Positions 56,305 through 63,613 of a stretch of 64,000 bases of DNA are shown one piece after another. The position numbers were made by a program, and so were the translations under genes. Numbering within the stretch: the first letter of the stretch is position 1; the number at the start of each line of letters is the position of its first letter. The DNA is from Sphingomonadaceae bacterium (GTDB lineage Bacteria > Pseudomonadota > Alphaproteobacteria > Sphingomonadales > Sphingomonadaceae). The stretch is taken from positions 62,001-126,000 of the forward strand of contig JADZEQ010000004.1 of NCBI GenBank assembly GCA_020850455.1, in the 5' to 3' direction. The notes under the pieces are model-generated. The model saw only the letters and a list, made by a program, of their open reading frames with translations. It made no database searches and had not been told where the DNA came from.

Positions 56305-56927
56305 GGTACGCTGATCGTTTCCCCATTATTGCCCGGATAGGCAGAAAATACGGCGCGGGCCAATTTGTCAGCCACCAGCCCCACCTGCGCCGCCGGGCTG
56401 TTGCGGCGGGCCAGCGTTTCGCCGCGTGCTTCCCAAACAAGGGGCGCATCATCGCCAGCCCCCGCCGCGATGGTAACACGCATGCGCGTAGCAATGCGGC
56501 TGGTATCGCCCGCCAACAGGCGCGATAAATCCAGCCCGACGCCAACCCCGACCCCCGAATGATAGCCGCCGGTGCCGCCGCCAACCCCGACGCTGACGCC
56601 GCCACCGCGATTATCGGCAGCGGCTTCGGCGCGCGCCACATCGACGCGCACGACATAATCGGGCGTCGCACCCGCCGCCGCGCGGGTAAAGCCCAGCGTC
56701 TGCAATTCACGCGCCACCGCCCCCGAAAAACTGGCATCGAGCGTTGCTGCCGCACCCGGCGCGCTGTCGAAAATGGCAAAGCTGCCCGGCGCATGCGGCG
56801 GGGCAAGATTGGGGTTGTGAAACCGTGTCACACTGACCGGCGGTATCGGGGCCATGCAGCCCGTCAAGCCCGGCAGCACCAACAGCCATGCCGCCGCGGC
56901 ACATGCTTTTGCATAGCTATGCATCAT
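56301..56927 (-). CDS. DUF4136-like lipoprotein
   Basis: A 208-residue protein with a lipoprotein signal (AAAWLLVLPGLTGC, lipidation at Cys24). The mature part has the DUF4136 layout: SFAIFDSAPG, a helix (ASFSGAVARELQTLGFTRA), DYVVRVDVARA, a Gly-rich stretch (SVGVGGGTGGYHSG), and VWEARGETLARRN near the end. The function is unknown. It is the first gene of the lipoprotein-carboxypeptidase-GNAT-gpmA operon. Confidence 0.8.
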   Translation of the reverse strand: MMHSYAKACAAAAWLLVLPGLTGCMAPIPPVSVTRFHNPNLAPPHAPGSFAIFDSAPGAAATLDASFSGAVARELQTLGFTRAAAGATPDYVVRVDVARAEAAADNRGGGVSVGVGGGTGGYHSGVGVGVGLDLSRLLAGDTSRIATRMRVTIAAGAGDDAPLVWEARGETLARRNSPAAQVGLVADKLARAVFSAYPGNNGETISVP

Positions 56928-57043
56928 CGCCTCCGCTTAATTGGCCGCCCCTCAGCGCCTCTGTAAGCGAAGCGAGCCAAAGCGGCAATGGTGCGCGTCA
57001 CAGCAAAATGGCGCTATGGCCATGATAATGCCCCGCCCGATAG

Positions 57044-57072
57044 TTGACTTTAGCCGCGCGTCCGCTTAGGGG
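57044..57072 (+). promoter_or_regulatory. rpmJ promoter
   Basis: TTGACT (57044-57049), a 17-bp spacer and TAGGGG (57067-57072), followed by GCGCGCC. The arrangement matches the str operon promoter. The start would be near 57080, about 93 bases before the rpmJ ATG. Confidence 0.65.
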
Positions 57073-57172
57073 CGCGCCTTCATTTCCAACGCTTGCCGTT
57101 TGTCACACCGCCCCATCTGGGGACAGGGCCGGGACGATGGCGGGTGAGCCAAAGCAAGACAAAGGGTGACCC

Positions 57173-57298
57173 ATGAAGATCCGCAACAGCCTGAAATCGC
57201 TGAAAGACCGGCATCGCGATAACCGCGTGATCCGCCGTCGCGGGCGCACCTATGTCATCAACAAGACCAACCGCCGCTTCAAGGCGCGCCAGGGCTAA
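57173..57298 (+). CDS. rpmJ: 50S ribosomal protein L36, cysteine-free long form
   Basis: A 41-residue basic protein, [20 protein letters not shown] at its start and NRRFKARQG at its end. It is the type B (zinc-free, YkgO-like) L36, recognised by the insertion after residue 10 and the absence of the CxxC-x12-C-x4-H zinc ribbon. AAAGGG lies eight bases before the ATG. It stands alone between its own promoter and a strong terminator, away from the main ribosomal cluster, as usual in Alphaproteobacteria. Confidence 0.95.
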   Translation: MKIRNSLKSLKDRHRDNRVIRRRGRTYVINKTNRRFKARQG

Positions 57299-57370
57299 AC
57301 CGCCCGTCGCGGTGCCAAAAGGCGCCCCCGCGATTCGCGCCTTTCGCATCGGATAGGCGAGAATATAGAT

Positions 57371-57402
57371 AAGGGCCGCCCGCAAAGGCGGCCTTTTTCT
57401 TT
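57371..57402 (+). terminator. rho-independent terminator of rpmJ
   Basis: GGCCGCC (57374-57380) and GGCGGCC (57387-57393) form a perfect 7-bp stem with a CGCAAA loop, followed by TTTTTCTTT. It ends before the stop of the convergent oligopeptidase gene. Confidence 0.92.
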
Positions 57403-57407
57403 GCCCA

Positions 57408-59489
57408 TCAAACCCCCATATGGTGGAAGAGGAAGGCCATTTCCTCTGCATCTTCGGTCAGCGAATCAAAGCGTCCCGATTTACCGCCATGGCCCGCCCC
57501 CATATTGGTCTTGAGCAATAAAGCGGCATCCCCCGTCGCCGTGGCGCGCAGCCGCGCCACCCATTTGGCCGGTTCCCAATAGGTAACGCGCGGATCATTC
57601 AGCCCCGCCGTCACCAACAGCGGCGGGTAGGGGCGCGCGGCGACATTATCATAGGGGCTGTAGCTGGCGATAAGGTCATAGGCCGCAACATCCTCTATCG
57701 GGTTGCCCCATTCGCCCCATTCGCCCGGTGTCAGCGGCAGCGACGCATCGAGCATGGTGTTCAGCACATCGACAAAGGGGACATGCGCGACCGCCGCCCC
57801 AAAGAGGCCGGAGGCCATGTTGAGCACCGCGCCGACCAATTCGCCGCCCGCGCTGCCGCCCGAAATCGAAATACGCCCGGGCCGCGTCCAACCCGCCGCG
57901 ATCAGCCCCTCTGCCACGTCGATAAAATCATGAAATGTGTGCATGCGCTGTTCGCGCTTGCCCGACAAATACCAGTGGCGGCCGAGATCATCGCCGCCCC
58001 GGATATGCGCAATGGCATAGACATAGCCACGGTCGAGCATCGATAGGCGGTTGGTCGAAAATCCCGGCGGGATGGCGATACCATAAGCGCCATAGCCATA
58101 GAGGTGGAGCGGATTGCCCGCCGCCACATCGCGCCGATCCTTGCGCCAGACCAAAGACACCGGCACCATCGTGCCATCGCGCGCGGGGAGCATCAGCCGC
58201 TGCGTAGCATAAAGGCTGGCATCATAGCCCGACGGCACTTCCTGCACCTTGCGCAATGTCAGTTCGCGGCGGGCAACATCATAATCATAGACGGTGCCGG
58301 GGGTGACCATCGATTCATAACCGATGCGCAGGACACTGGTTTGATATTCGGGATTTTCGCCGAGCGCGACATCATAGCTCGCCTCTGCAAAGGCGATGCG
58401 TTCGATGCGGTCAGGGTCGTCATAATAACGAATTTCGATGTAATCGAGCCCATCCTCCCGCCCGTCCACCACATAAAAATCGGCAAAACAGGTGACGCCG
58501 GTCAGATAATGATGGTCCGACCCCGCAATTAATTCCTGCCAGTCGCCCGGCGCATCGATGCTGGCGGTGACCAGCCGGAAATTGGGGTGCGCATCATTGG
58601 TGAGGATGAAGAGCCGCCCGTCATGCTCCTCCACATCATATTCGACCCCGGTGCGCCGCGCGGCAACCAGCACGGGCTCAGCCAGCGGGTTGTCGGCGGG
58701 GAGCAGGCGAATTTCGCTCGTTTCATGGTCACCGGTGACGAGCAGCAAATGGCTTTCGCTCTGCGTCGTCGACACATCGATGCGAAAGCCGTCATCCGCC
58801 TCTTTGAGGAGAAGTCGGGCCTGCGCCGGATCATCGCCAAGCCGGTGGCACATCGCGCGGTCGGTGCGCCATTGGGCATTGGCCAGCCCATAGAGAATGG
58901 CGGTCGAATCGCTGCTCCACGCAATCGATGACAAAGTATCGGGAATGACATCGGGGAGGAGCGTGCCGGTCGTCAGGTCGCGGATATAAAGGGTGAAGCG
59001 TTCGGAACCATCGCGGTCGGTGGCATAGGCCAGATAGCGCCCATCGGGGCTGACCGACAGCGCGCCCAGGCGAAAATAATCGGCATCGGCGGCGAGCGCG
59101 GGTTCATCGAGGATGCATTGCACATCGCCGCCGTCGAGCGCCGATCGCCACCAGGTGCGATATTGCGCGCCAGCGGCAAATTCGCGCCAATAAAGATATT
59201 GCCCTTCCCGCGCAGGGACGCTCTTGTCCGCTTCCTTGATGCGCCCTTTGAGTTCGGCATAAATGCTGTCGACCATGGGCTGGAGCGGCGCCATTTGCGC
59301 TTCAAACCATGCATTTTCCGCCGCCAGATGGTTGAGGATTTCGGCATCCTTCACCTCGGGATAGCCCGCGTCGCGCAGCCAGCCATAATCATCGACGAGC
59401 GTGCGGCCATGGTGCTGGACGCTTTGGGGCCGTTTTTCGGCGATTGGCGGGTGGAGGGGGGCGGCGGGGGGCGTATCAATTTGGCTCAT
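57408..59489 (-). CDS. ptrB: oligopeptidase B (S9 family)
   Basis: A 693-residue cytosolic peptidase cleaving peptides after basic residues. An N-terminal beta-propeller region (WLRDAGYPEVKDAEILNHLA; GQYLYWREF) is followed by the alpha/beta-hydrolase domain with nucleophile Ser in SGGSAGGELVG, Asp in AGLNDPRV and His in GAGHGGKSGRF. The ATG at 59489 is chosen because it starts the family N-terminus (MSQIDTPPAAPLHPP). A longer frame to 59672 overlaps the divergent peptidase gene and is not protein-like. Confidence 0.95.
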   Translation of the reverse strand: MSQIDTPPAAPLHPPIAEKRPQSVQHHGRTLVDDYGWLRDAGYPEVKDAEILNHLAAENAWFEAQMAPLQPMVDSIYAELKGRIKEADKSVPAREGQYLYWREFAAGAQYRTWWRSALDGGDVQCILDEPALAADADYFRLGALSVSPDGRYLAYATDRDGSERFTLYIRDLTTGTLLPDVIPDTLSSIAWSSDSTAILYGLANAQWRTDRAMCHRLGDDPAQARLLLKEADDGFRIDVSTTQSESHLLLVTGDHETSEIRLLPADNPLAEPVLVAARRTGVEYDVEEHDGRLFILTNDAHPNFRLVTASIDAPGDWQELIAGSDHHYLTGVTCFADFYVVDGREDGLDYIEIRYYDDPDRIERIAFAEASYDVALGENPEYQTSVLRIGYESMVTPGTVYDYDVARRELTLRKVQEVPSGYDASLYATQRLMLPARDGTMVPVSLVWRKDRRDVAAGNPLHLYGYGAYGIAIPPGFSTNRLSMLDRGYVYAIAHIRGGDDLGRHWYLSGKREQRMHTFHDFIDVAEGLIAAGWTRPGRISISGGSAGGELVGAVLNMASGLFGAAVAHVPFVDVLNTMLDASLPLTPGEWGEWGNPIEDVAAYDLIASYSPYDNVAARPYPPLLVTAGLNDPRVTYWEPAKWVARLRATATGDAALLLKTNMGAGHGGKSGRFDSLTEDAEEMAFLFHHMGV

Positions 59490-59571
59490 AGCTTGCCCAT
59501 AAGCAAAAAGCGCGGTGGGGGAATAGGCAAGATGATTGGCGTTGGCCGCGTTAGCGATTATAGCGGCGCGC

Positions 59572-61413
59572 ATGAACATGCCCCAACCTGCATCGCTGAT
59601 CCCGCAACAAAAACTGGAAGGGCTACGCGGCGAATTGCGCCGTCGCGGCATCGACGGTTTCATCGTCCCCATTTGCGATGAGCATATGAGCGAATATGTC
59701 GGCGCCTATGCCCAGCGTTTGCACTGGCTGACCGGCTTTAACGGCAGCGCGGGGACGGGCGTTGTGCTGGCCGACAAAGCGGCGATTGCGGTCGATGGAC
59801 GTTATGAATTGCAGGTACGCGCGCAGGTGCCGGGCGCGCTATACACCTACCTCGACATTCCCAAGGACAGTCTTGGCCGCTGGATCGCCGAAAATGCCGC
59901 GCCGGGCGCGCGCATCGGTTATGACCCGTGGCTCCACGACGAACGCTGGCTGGCGGCGATGGGCAAATTGCTGGCCGAACGCGACATAGCTTTGGTCGCC
60001 ACTACCCCCAACCCGATTGACGCCGTCTGGCACGACCAACCGGTGCCGAGCGAGGCCCCCGCCTTTGTCATGGCGGATGCAGCGGCGGGGCGTTCATCGG
60101 CGGAAAAGCGCAGCCAGATTATCGACTGGCTCAAGGAAAAAAGGCTCGACGCGACGGTGATGACCGCGCTCGATTCGATCAGCTGGACCTTTAATATTCG
60201 CGGCGGCGATGTGTCGCGCACGCCCGTCGCGCTCGCCTTTGCCTTGCTCCATGCCGATGGCACCACCGAATTATTCATCGACGATGCCAAATTGACCCCC
60301 GACGTGCGCGCCCATCTGGGCAATGCGGTGCGCACCGCGCCGCGTTTCGACATCGTCACCTCGCTCGACGCGCTGGCCGGCAAACGCGTGGCGGTTGACC
60401 CCGAACGCACCGTGCTTGCCATCATCGACCGGCTCGAAAAAGCGGGGGCGATTTTGGTGCGCGAACGCGACCCAGCCGTGCTCGCCAAGGCAGTCAAAAA
60501 TCCGGTCGAAATCGCCGGGATGAAGGCTGCGCATGTTCGCGACGGGGTGGCGGTGACGCGCTTTTTGCGCTGGGTAGAAGCCGAAGCACCCAAGGGCGAA
60601 CTCGACGAATTGGGTGCGGCCGCCAAATTACTCGATCTGCGCCGCGAAGCCGGTGCGGCGGATGGCCACCCGCTGGTCGACCTCAGCTTTGACACCATCA
60701 CCGGCGCTGGCCCCAATGGTGCGCTGATGCATTATAGGGTCAATGAAGAAACCAACCGGCGGCTGGAAAGCGGCAACCTCTACCTCTGCGATTCGGGGGG
60801 CCAATATGGTGATGGCACCACCGACATCACCCGCACCATTGCGGTCGGCCAACCGACCGCCGAAATGCGCCGCCGTTTCACCCAAGTGCTGCAAGGGCAT
60901 ATCGCGCTCGCCACCGCACGCTTTCCGCACGGCACGCGCGGCAGCCAGATTGACGCTTTTGCGCGGATGTTCCTGTGGGCCGATGGGGTCGATTATGGCC
61001 ATGGCACCGGCCATGGGGTTGGCCACTTCCTCGCCGTGCATGAAGGGCCGCAGCGCATCGCCAAACCGGCGGGCGGACAGGCGGGGACCGACGAGCCGCT
61101 GCGCGCGGGGATGATATTGTCCAACGAACCGGGCTATTACAAACCGGGGCATTTTGGCATCCGCATCGAAAATCTGGTGATTGTCATCGATGTCGAAATC
61201 GCCGGGGCCGAACAGCCGATGCTGGGGTTTGAAACCATCACCTTTGCGCCGCTCGACCGCAGCCTCATCGACACAGCGATGCTGTCCGAACGCGAAATCC
61301 ACTGGGTTGACCAATATCATGCCGATGTGATGGACCGGCTAGGCCCGACACTGTCGCCCGATGAACGCGGCTGGCTGGCCGATGCCTGCCGCCCGCTGCG
61401 CGCGGGGGTTTGA
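59572..61413 (+). CDS. M24B aminopeptidase P-like metallopeptidase, long form
   Basis: A 613-residue cytosolic enzyme expected to remove N-terminal residues before Pro. It has the three-domain layout of long aminopeptidase P (as in human XPNPEP1). The N-terminal creatinase-like domains begin LEGLRGELRRRGIDGFIVP. The metal site comprises LCDSGGQYGDGTTDITRT (two Asp), GTGHGVGHFLAVHEGPQ (His), NEPGYYKPGHFGIRIEN (Glu) and a final Glu. The ATG at 59572 or 59578 is possible. The thioesterase gene follows after seven bases. Confidence 0.93.
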   Translation: MNMPQPASLIPQQKLEGLRGELRRRGIDGFIVPICDEHMSEYVGAYAQRLHWLTGFNGSAGTGVVLADKAAIAVDGRYELQVRAQVPGALYTYLDIPKDSLGRWIAENAAPGARIGYDPWLHDERWLAAMGKLLAERDIALVATTPNPIDAVWHDQPVPSEAPAFVMADAAAGRSSAEKRSQIIDWLKEKRLDATVMTALDSISWTFNIRGGDVSRTPVALAFALLHADGTTELFIDDAKLTPDVRAHLGNAVRTAPRFDIVTSLDALAGKRVAVDPERTVLAIIDRLEKAGAILVRERDPAVLAKAVKNPVEIAGMKAAHVRDGVAVTRFLRWVEAEAPKGELDELGAAAKLLDLRREAGAADGHPLVDLSFDTITGAGPNGALMHYRVNEETNRRLESGNLYLCDSGGQYGDGTTDITRTIAVGQPTAEMRRRFTQVLQGHIALATARFPHGTRGSQIDAFARMFLWADGVDYGHGTGHGVGHFLAVHEGPQRIAKPAGGQAGTDEPLRAGMILSNEPGYYKPGHFGIRIENLVIVIDVEIAGAEQPMLGFETITFAPLDRSLIDTAMLSEREIHWVDQYHADVMDRLGPTLSPDERGWLADACRPLRAGV

Positions 61414-61420
61414 CCGGACA

Positions 61421-61876
61421 ATGAACCGCGACTGGTGGCAAGTGGCGCGCGCCGATTTTGCGCATAGCCATGACATCCGCGTCCGTTTCAACGAAGTGGA
61501 CCCGCAAAGCATCGTCTTTAACGGCAATTATCTGATTTATGCCGATATTGCGGTGACCGAATTTTTCCGCGCGATGGGCAATGGCCAACCGGGCGGCTTT
61601 TTCGCCCAATATGGCACCGACATTGTCGTCGTAAATGCGGAGGTTGACTATCACGCCTCCGCCCGGTTGGATGAGGTGATAACCCTCGCCGCGCGCATCG
61701 CGCGCTTTGGCCGCACCAGTTTCACCATCCATGTGGCAATTTTCCGGGGGGCGGAGCGGCTGACCGACATGGCGCTCACCTATGCCCATGTCGAACTGGA
61801 CCATAGCAAGGCGGTGCCGCTGCCCGGCAGCTTTATCGCCGATGTGCGCGATTTTCAGCCCAAAGCCCCGGAATAG
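61421..61876 (+). CDS. hotdog-fold acyl-CoA thioesterase (YbgC/4HBT type)
   Basis: A 151-residue protein with the 4HBT active-site block VRFNEVDPQSIVFNGNYLIY, where the Asp of EVDPQ is the expected catalytic residue. The hotdog helix (ADIAVTEFFRAMG) and strands follow. The acyl-CoA substrate is unknown. It is co-transcribed with the aminopeptidase gene. The last 25 codons lie within the left copy of a 120-bp direct repeat, and the right copy near tRNA-Cys repeats them without the rest of the gene. Confidence 0.85.
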   Translation: MNRDWWQVARADFAHSHDIRVRFNEVDPQSIVFNGNYLIYADIAVTEFFRAMGNGQPGGFFAQYGTDIVVVNAEVDYHASARLDEVITLAARIARFGRTSFTIHVAIFRGAERLTDMALTYAHVELDHSKAVPLPGSFIADVRDFQPKAPE

Positions 61877-61919
61877 GGGGCGGCGCCCAGCGGTCAGCAA
61901 AATCGGAATAAGGTGGAGG
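61800..61919. repeat. left copy of a 120-bp direct repeat
   Basis: Identical to 63230-63349 except at two positions (61884 and 61889). It covers the last 25 codons of the thioesterase gene, 43 bases of spacer and the sequence that at the right copy forms the 3' end of tRNA-Cys. Confidence 0.97.
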
Positions 61920-62198
61920 TGCTGTCAGACCGATTGCACCGCGTCTCCGTTTCAAGCTGCTAGGGCAGCGAGCACATGGTTCAGACGGCAGAGGACTGTC
62001 ACTGACCTAGGGCGGCAGAGCAGTGGAGCCTATAGATTTGTCGATCGACGAGGTGGCGGTCTGAGGCGAGCTTTTGTAGCGACTTTATCTGCCGGAACCG
62101 TAGCATTGTCCGGCTTGATGCTCGCCATGCCCCGGCATTGCTGCGGGGATTCCAGTCCAAAACGCTTTGGGTTCCTGTTTCAAAACTTAAAAACAAAA
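61877..62198. other. gene-poor stretch between thioesterase and island genes
   Basis: About 320 bp. The first 43 bases belong to the direct repeat, and a decayed transposase end lies at 61981-62150. The rest has no recognised element. Confidence 0.6.
61981..62150 (-). mobile_element. decayed remnant of an IS6-like transposase C-terminus
   Basis: Reading the minus strand gives MLRFRQIKSLQKLAS, then RHLVDRQIYRLHCSAALGQ, a stop in place of an expected Trp, and QSSAV. This resembles the C-terminus of IS6-family transposases (RFRRMKSLQKF ... RHLVDRQTYKERRSAALAEW), with an internal deletion of about a dozen residues and a nonsense codon. Family placement is from memory of the motif. No complete insertion sequence or terminal inverted repeats were found. 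Confidence 0.55.
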
Positions 62199-62483
62199 TT
62201 ATTTACTTTGTTTTGGGCGTTTTCCAACTATGGGTTCGATTGATGCCGGTCCGACACGAAGCCACTCGTCTGGTTCCGGCAATTTACTGAAAATATTATT
62301 ATCCGTTAATTCGAATAGCGCCAATTGCTCATATAAAACTGCATAACCTTCGTAAAGACCCCATACAAAGCCGTTGGAAAAATCATCACAATCACGATCT
62401 TTAAATGTATCTCGCATCAATATTAGATATTCAAATACAAAATCGTGGATAAAACAACCGGCTTTTTCTTGATCGGATATCAT
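62199..62483 (-). CDS. hypothetical acidic protein of the repeat-bounded island
   Basis: A 94-residue cytosolic protein rich in Asp, Glu, Phe and Tyr (FVFEYLILMRDTFKDRDCDD; FVWGLYEGYAVLYEQLALFE). No family recognised. The ATG overlaps the stop of the upstream frame by four bases (ATGA), so it is translated with it. Base composition is more AT-rich than flanking genes. A small acidic partner of a lipoprotein would fit an immunity or accessory protein, but that is only a guess. Confidence 0.5.
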   Translation of the reverse strand: MISDQEKAGCFIHDFVFEYLILMRDTFKDRDCDDFSNGFVWGLYEGYAVLYEQLALFELTDNNIFSKLPEPDEWLRVGPASIEPIVGKRPKQSK

Positions 62484-63107
62484 TCAACACCTCGCCCGTG
62501 AAGTTCGCCTCTTGCTATTGCAGCTTGGCGTTCTGCGCGATTTATTGTTTTTTCCATACCGAAATAGCGTGCTCGGCACCAATTCTTCCCATCGGCCGCT
62601 GCTGTCAAACTGGCCCAAACGCGGTGCTGACGGTTGTCACTGTCGCCGCCTTGGGCAAATTTCATCAATTGTTTCCGTTCTTCCATTGGATCTATAAACA
62701 ATGGGATCTAGGCGCCTACGATAGTTGCGATAGTTTCTATCAAATATGTCCCATGCACGGTCACATTCTCCGTGCGATGCCAAGGATGATATTAGACAAG
62801 CATATGCTATACTTCCCTCAAATATCGCCGCCTTTTCGGACCAGTATTCAAGGTTTCTCAGATCAGTGGTTGGAAAATTACAATAATAATTGGCCAATCG
62901 CAAAATGCTTTCCCTATCGCCGCCCTCCGCCCTCTCCACTAAATTGGCATATTCATTGTTATATTGAAATTCACGAAATACTCCCGATTCCGTTGAGGGG
63001 GCTACCTCGCCGGGAACCTCTTGATCGATGCACTTGCTGATACAGGACGTAGGGGCCATGGATGATAATAACGCCAAACAAATTGGCTTTTGGATTGCGC
63101 TTATCAT
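62480..63107 (-). pseudogene. putative lipoprotein gene with a frameshift, Sel1-like
   Basis: The first frame starts at 63107 (MISAIQKPICLALLSSMAPTSC, a lipoprotein-like signal) and runs to 62637. It contains LVERAEGGDRESILRLANYY and LEYWSEKAA, which resemble Sel1-type helical repeats. At 62703-62705 three G (plus strand) stand where two would keep the protein going. After that shift the sequence continues LDP-LFIDPMEERKQLMKFAQ to a stop at 62480, giving about 209 residues. I read this as one gene broken by one extra base, or a sequencing error; the second frame also works as a 73-residue ORF from a TTG. Confidence 0.55.
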
Positions 63108-63229
63108 GGCATCTACTCCCATCGCCCCGGACCCCTTCTAGGCGATCTGCTTACGGCCTGATCCCTGTTCCGGTCGGCGCTTGATATCTTATGATCAATC
63201 TATCTCTAGCACCAGATACGTAGAACCGA

Positions 63230-63349
63230 ACCATAGCAAGGCGGTGCCGCTGCCCGGCAGCTTTATCGCCGATGTGCGCGATTTTCAGCCCAAAGCCCCG
63301 GAATAGGGGGCGGTGCCCGGCGGTCAGCAAAATCGGAATAAGGTGGAGG
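63230..63349. repeat. right copy of a 120-bp direct repeat, ending in tRNA-Cys
   Basis: 118 of 120 positions equal the left copy at 61800-61919. It carries a 3' fragment of the thioesterase gene (no start, not functional) and its last six bases include the CCA end and first acceptor bases of tRNA-Cys. Confidence 0.97.
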
Positions 63350-63417
63350 CCCGAGCCGGAATCGAACCGGCGTGCAAGGATTTGCAGTCCTCTGCGTCAC
63401 CACTCCGCCATCGGGCC
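63344..63417 (-). tRNA. tRNA-Cys (anticodon GCA)
   Basis: On the minus strand the acceptor stem GGCCCGA pairs with TCGGGCC. The anticodon arm is GAGGA-CTGCAAA-TCCTT with anticodon GCA, and the T arm is GCCGG-TTCGATT-CCGGC. The discriminator is U, as expected for tRNA-Cys, and CCA is encoded (63344-63346). The D arm is GCG-x9-CGC. The molecule is complete and should charge with cysteine. Confidence 0.95.
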
Positions 63418-63437
63418 ATCCATGTGGTAAGGCGCGC

Positions 63438-63466
63438 CGCCTAACCGGTTGCGATGCATTTGGCAA
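63438..63466 (-). promoter_or_regulatory. tRNA-Cys promoter
   Basis: On the minus strand TTGCCA (63461-63466), a 17-bp spacer and TAGGCG (63438-63443), followed by GCGCGCC, the same discriminator as at rpmJ. A near-palindrome GGTAAGGCG/CGCCTAACC (63426-63446) overlaps it. Confidence 0.5.
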
Positions 63467-63549
63467 GGCGCGCCGCGCGAAAAGCCGTCAATAATCGGTT
63501 CGCTTTTGCAACGCGCGCGATAACAGGATAAGGGCACAATAGGCTGCTG

Positions 63550-63571
63550 CTGTATTAGTCTTGCAATACAG
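63550..63571. promoter_or_regulatory. 22-bp inverted repeat upstream of the pcm-like gene
   Basis: CTGTATT (63550-63556) and AATACAG (63565-63571) are perfect inverted arms with an 8-bp centre, 43 bp before the ATG. It could be an operator for a dimeric regulator or an RNA hairpin in the leader. Confidence 0.5.
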
Positions 63572-63613
63572 ATGCGACTCCATTAGATTTGGCGAATATC
63601 AGGAACAACATAG

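Noticed and set aside
62480-62701. 73-codon frame as an independent gene
   Set aside because: It begins with TTG inside another frame, without a ribosome-binding site, and its sequence reads as the continuation of the upstream lipoprotein after a one-base shift.
63231-63306. Second thioesterase gene near tRNA-Cys
   Set aside because: Only the last 25 codons are present, as part of the 120-bp repeat. There is no start or active site.
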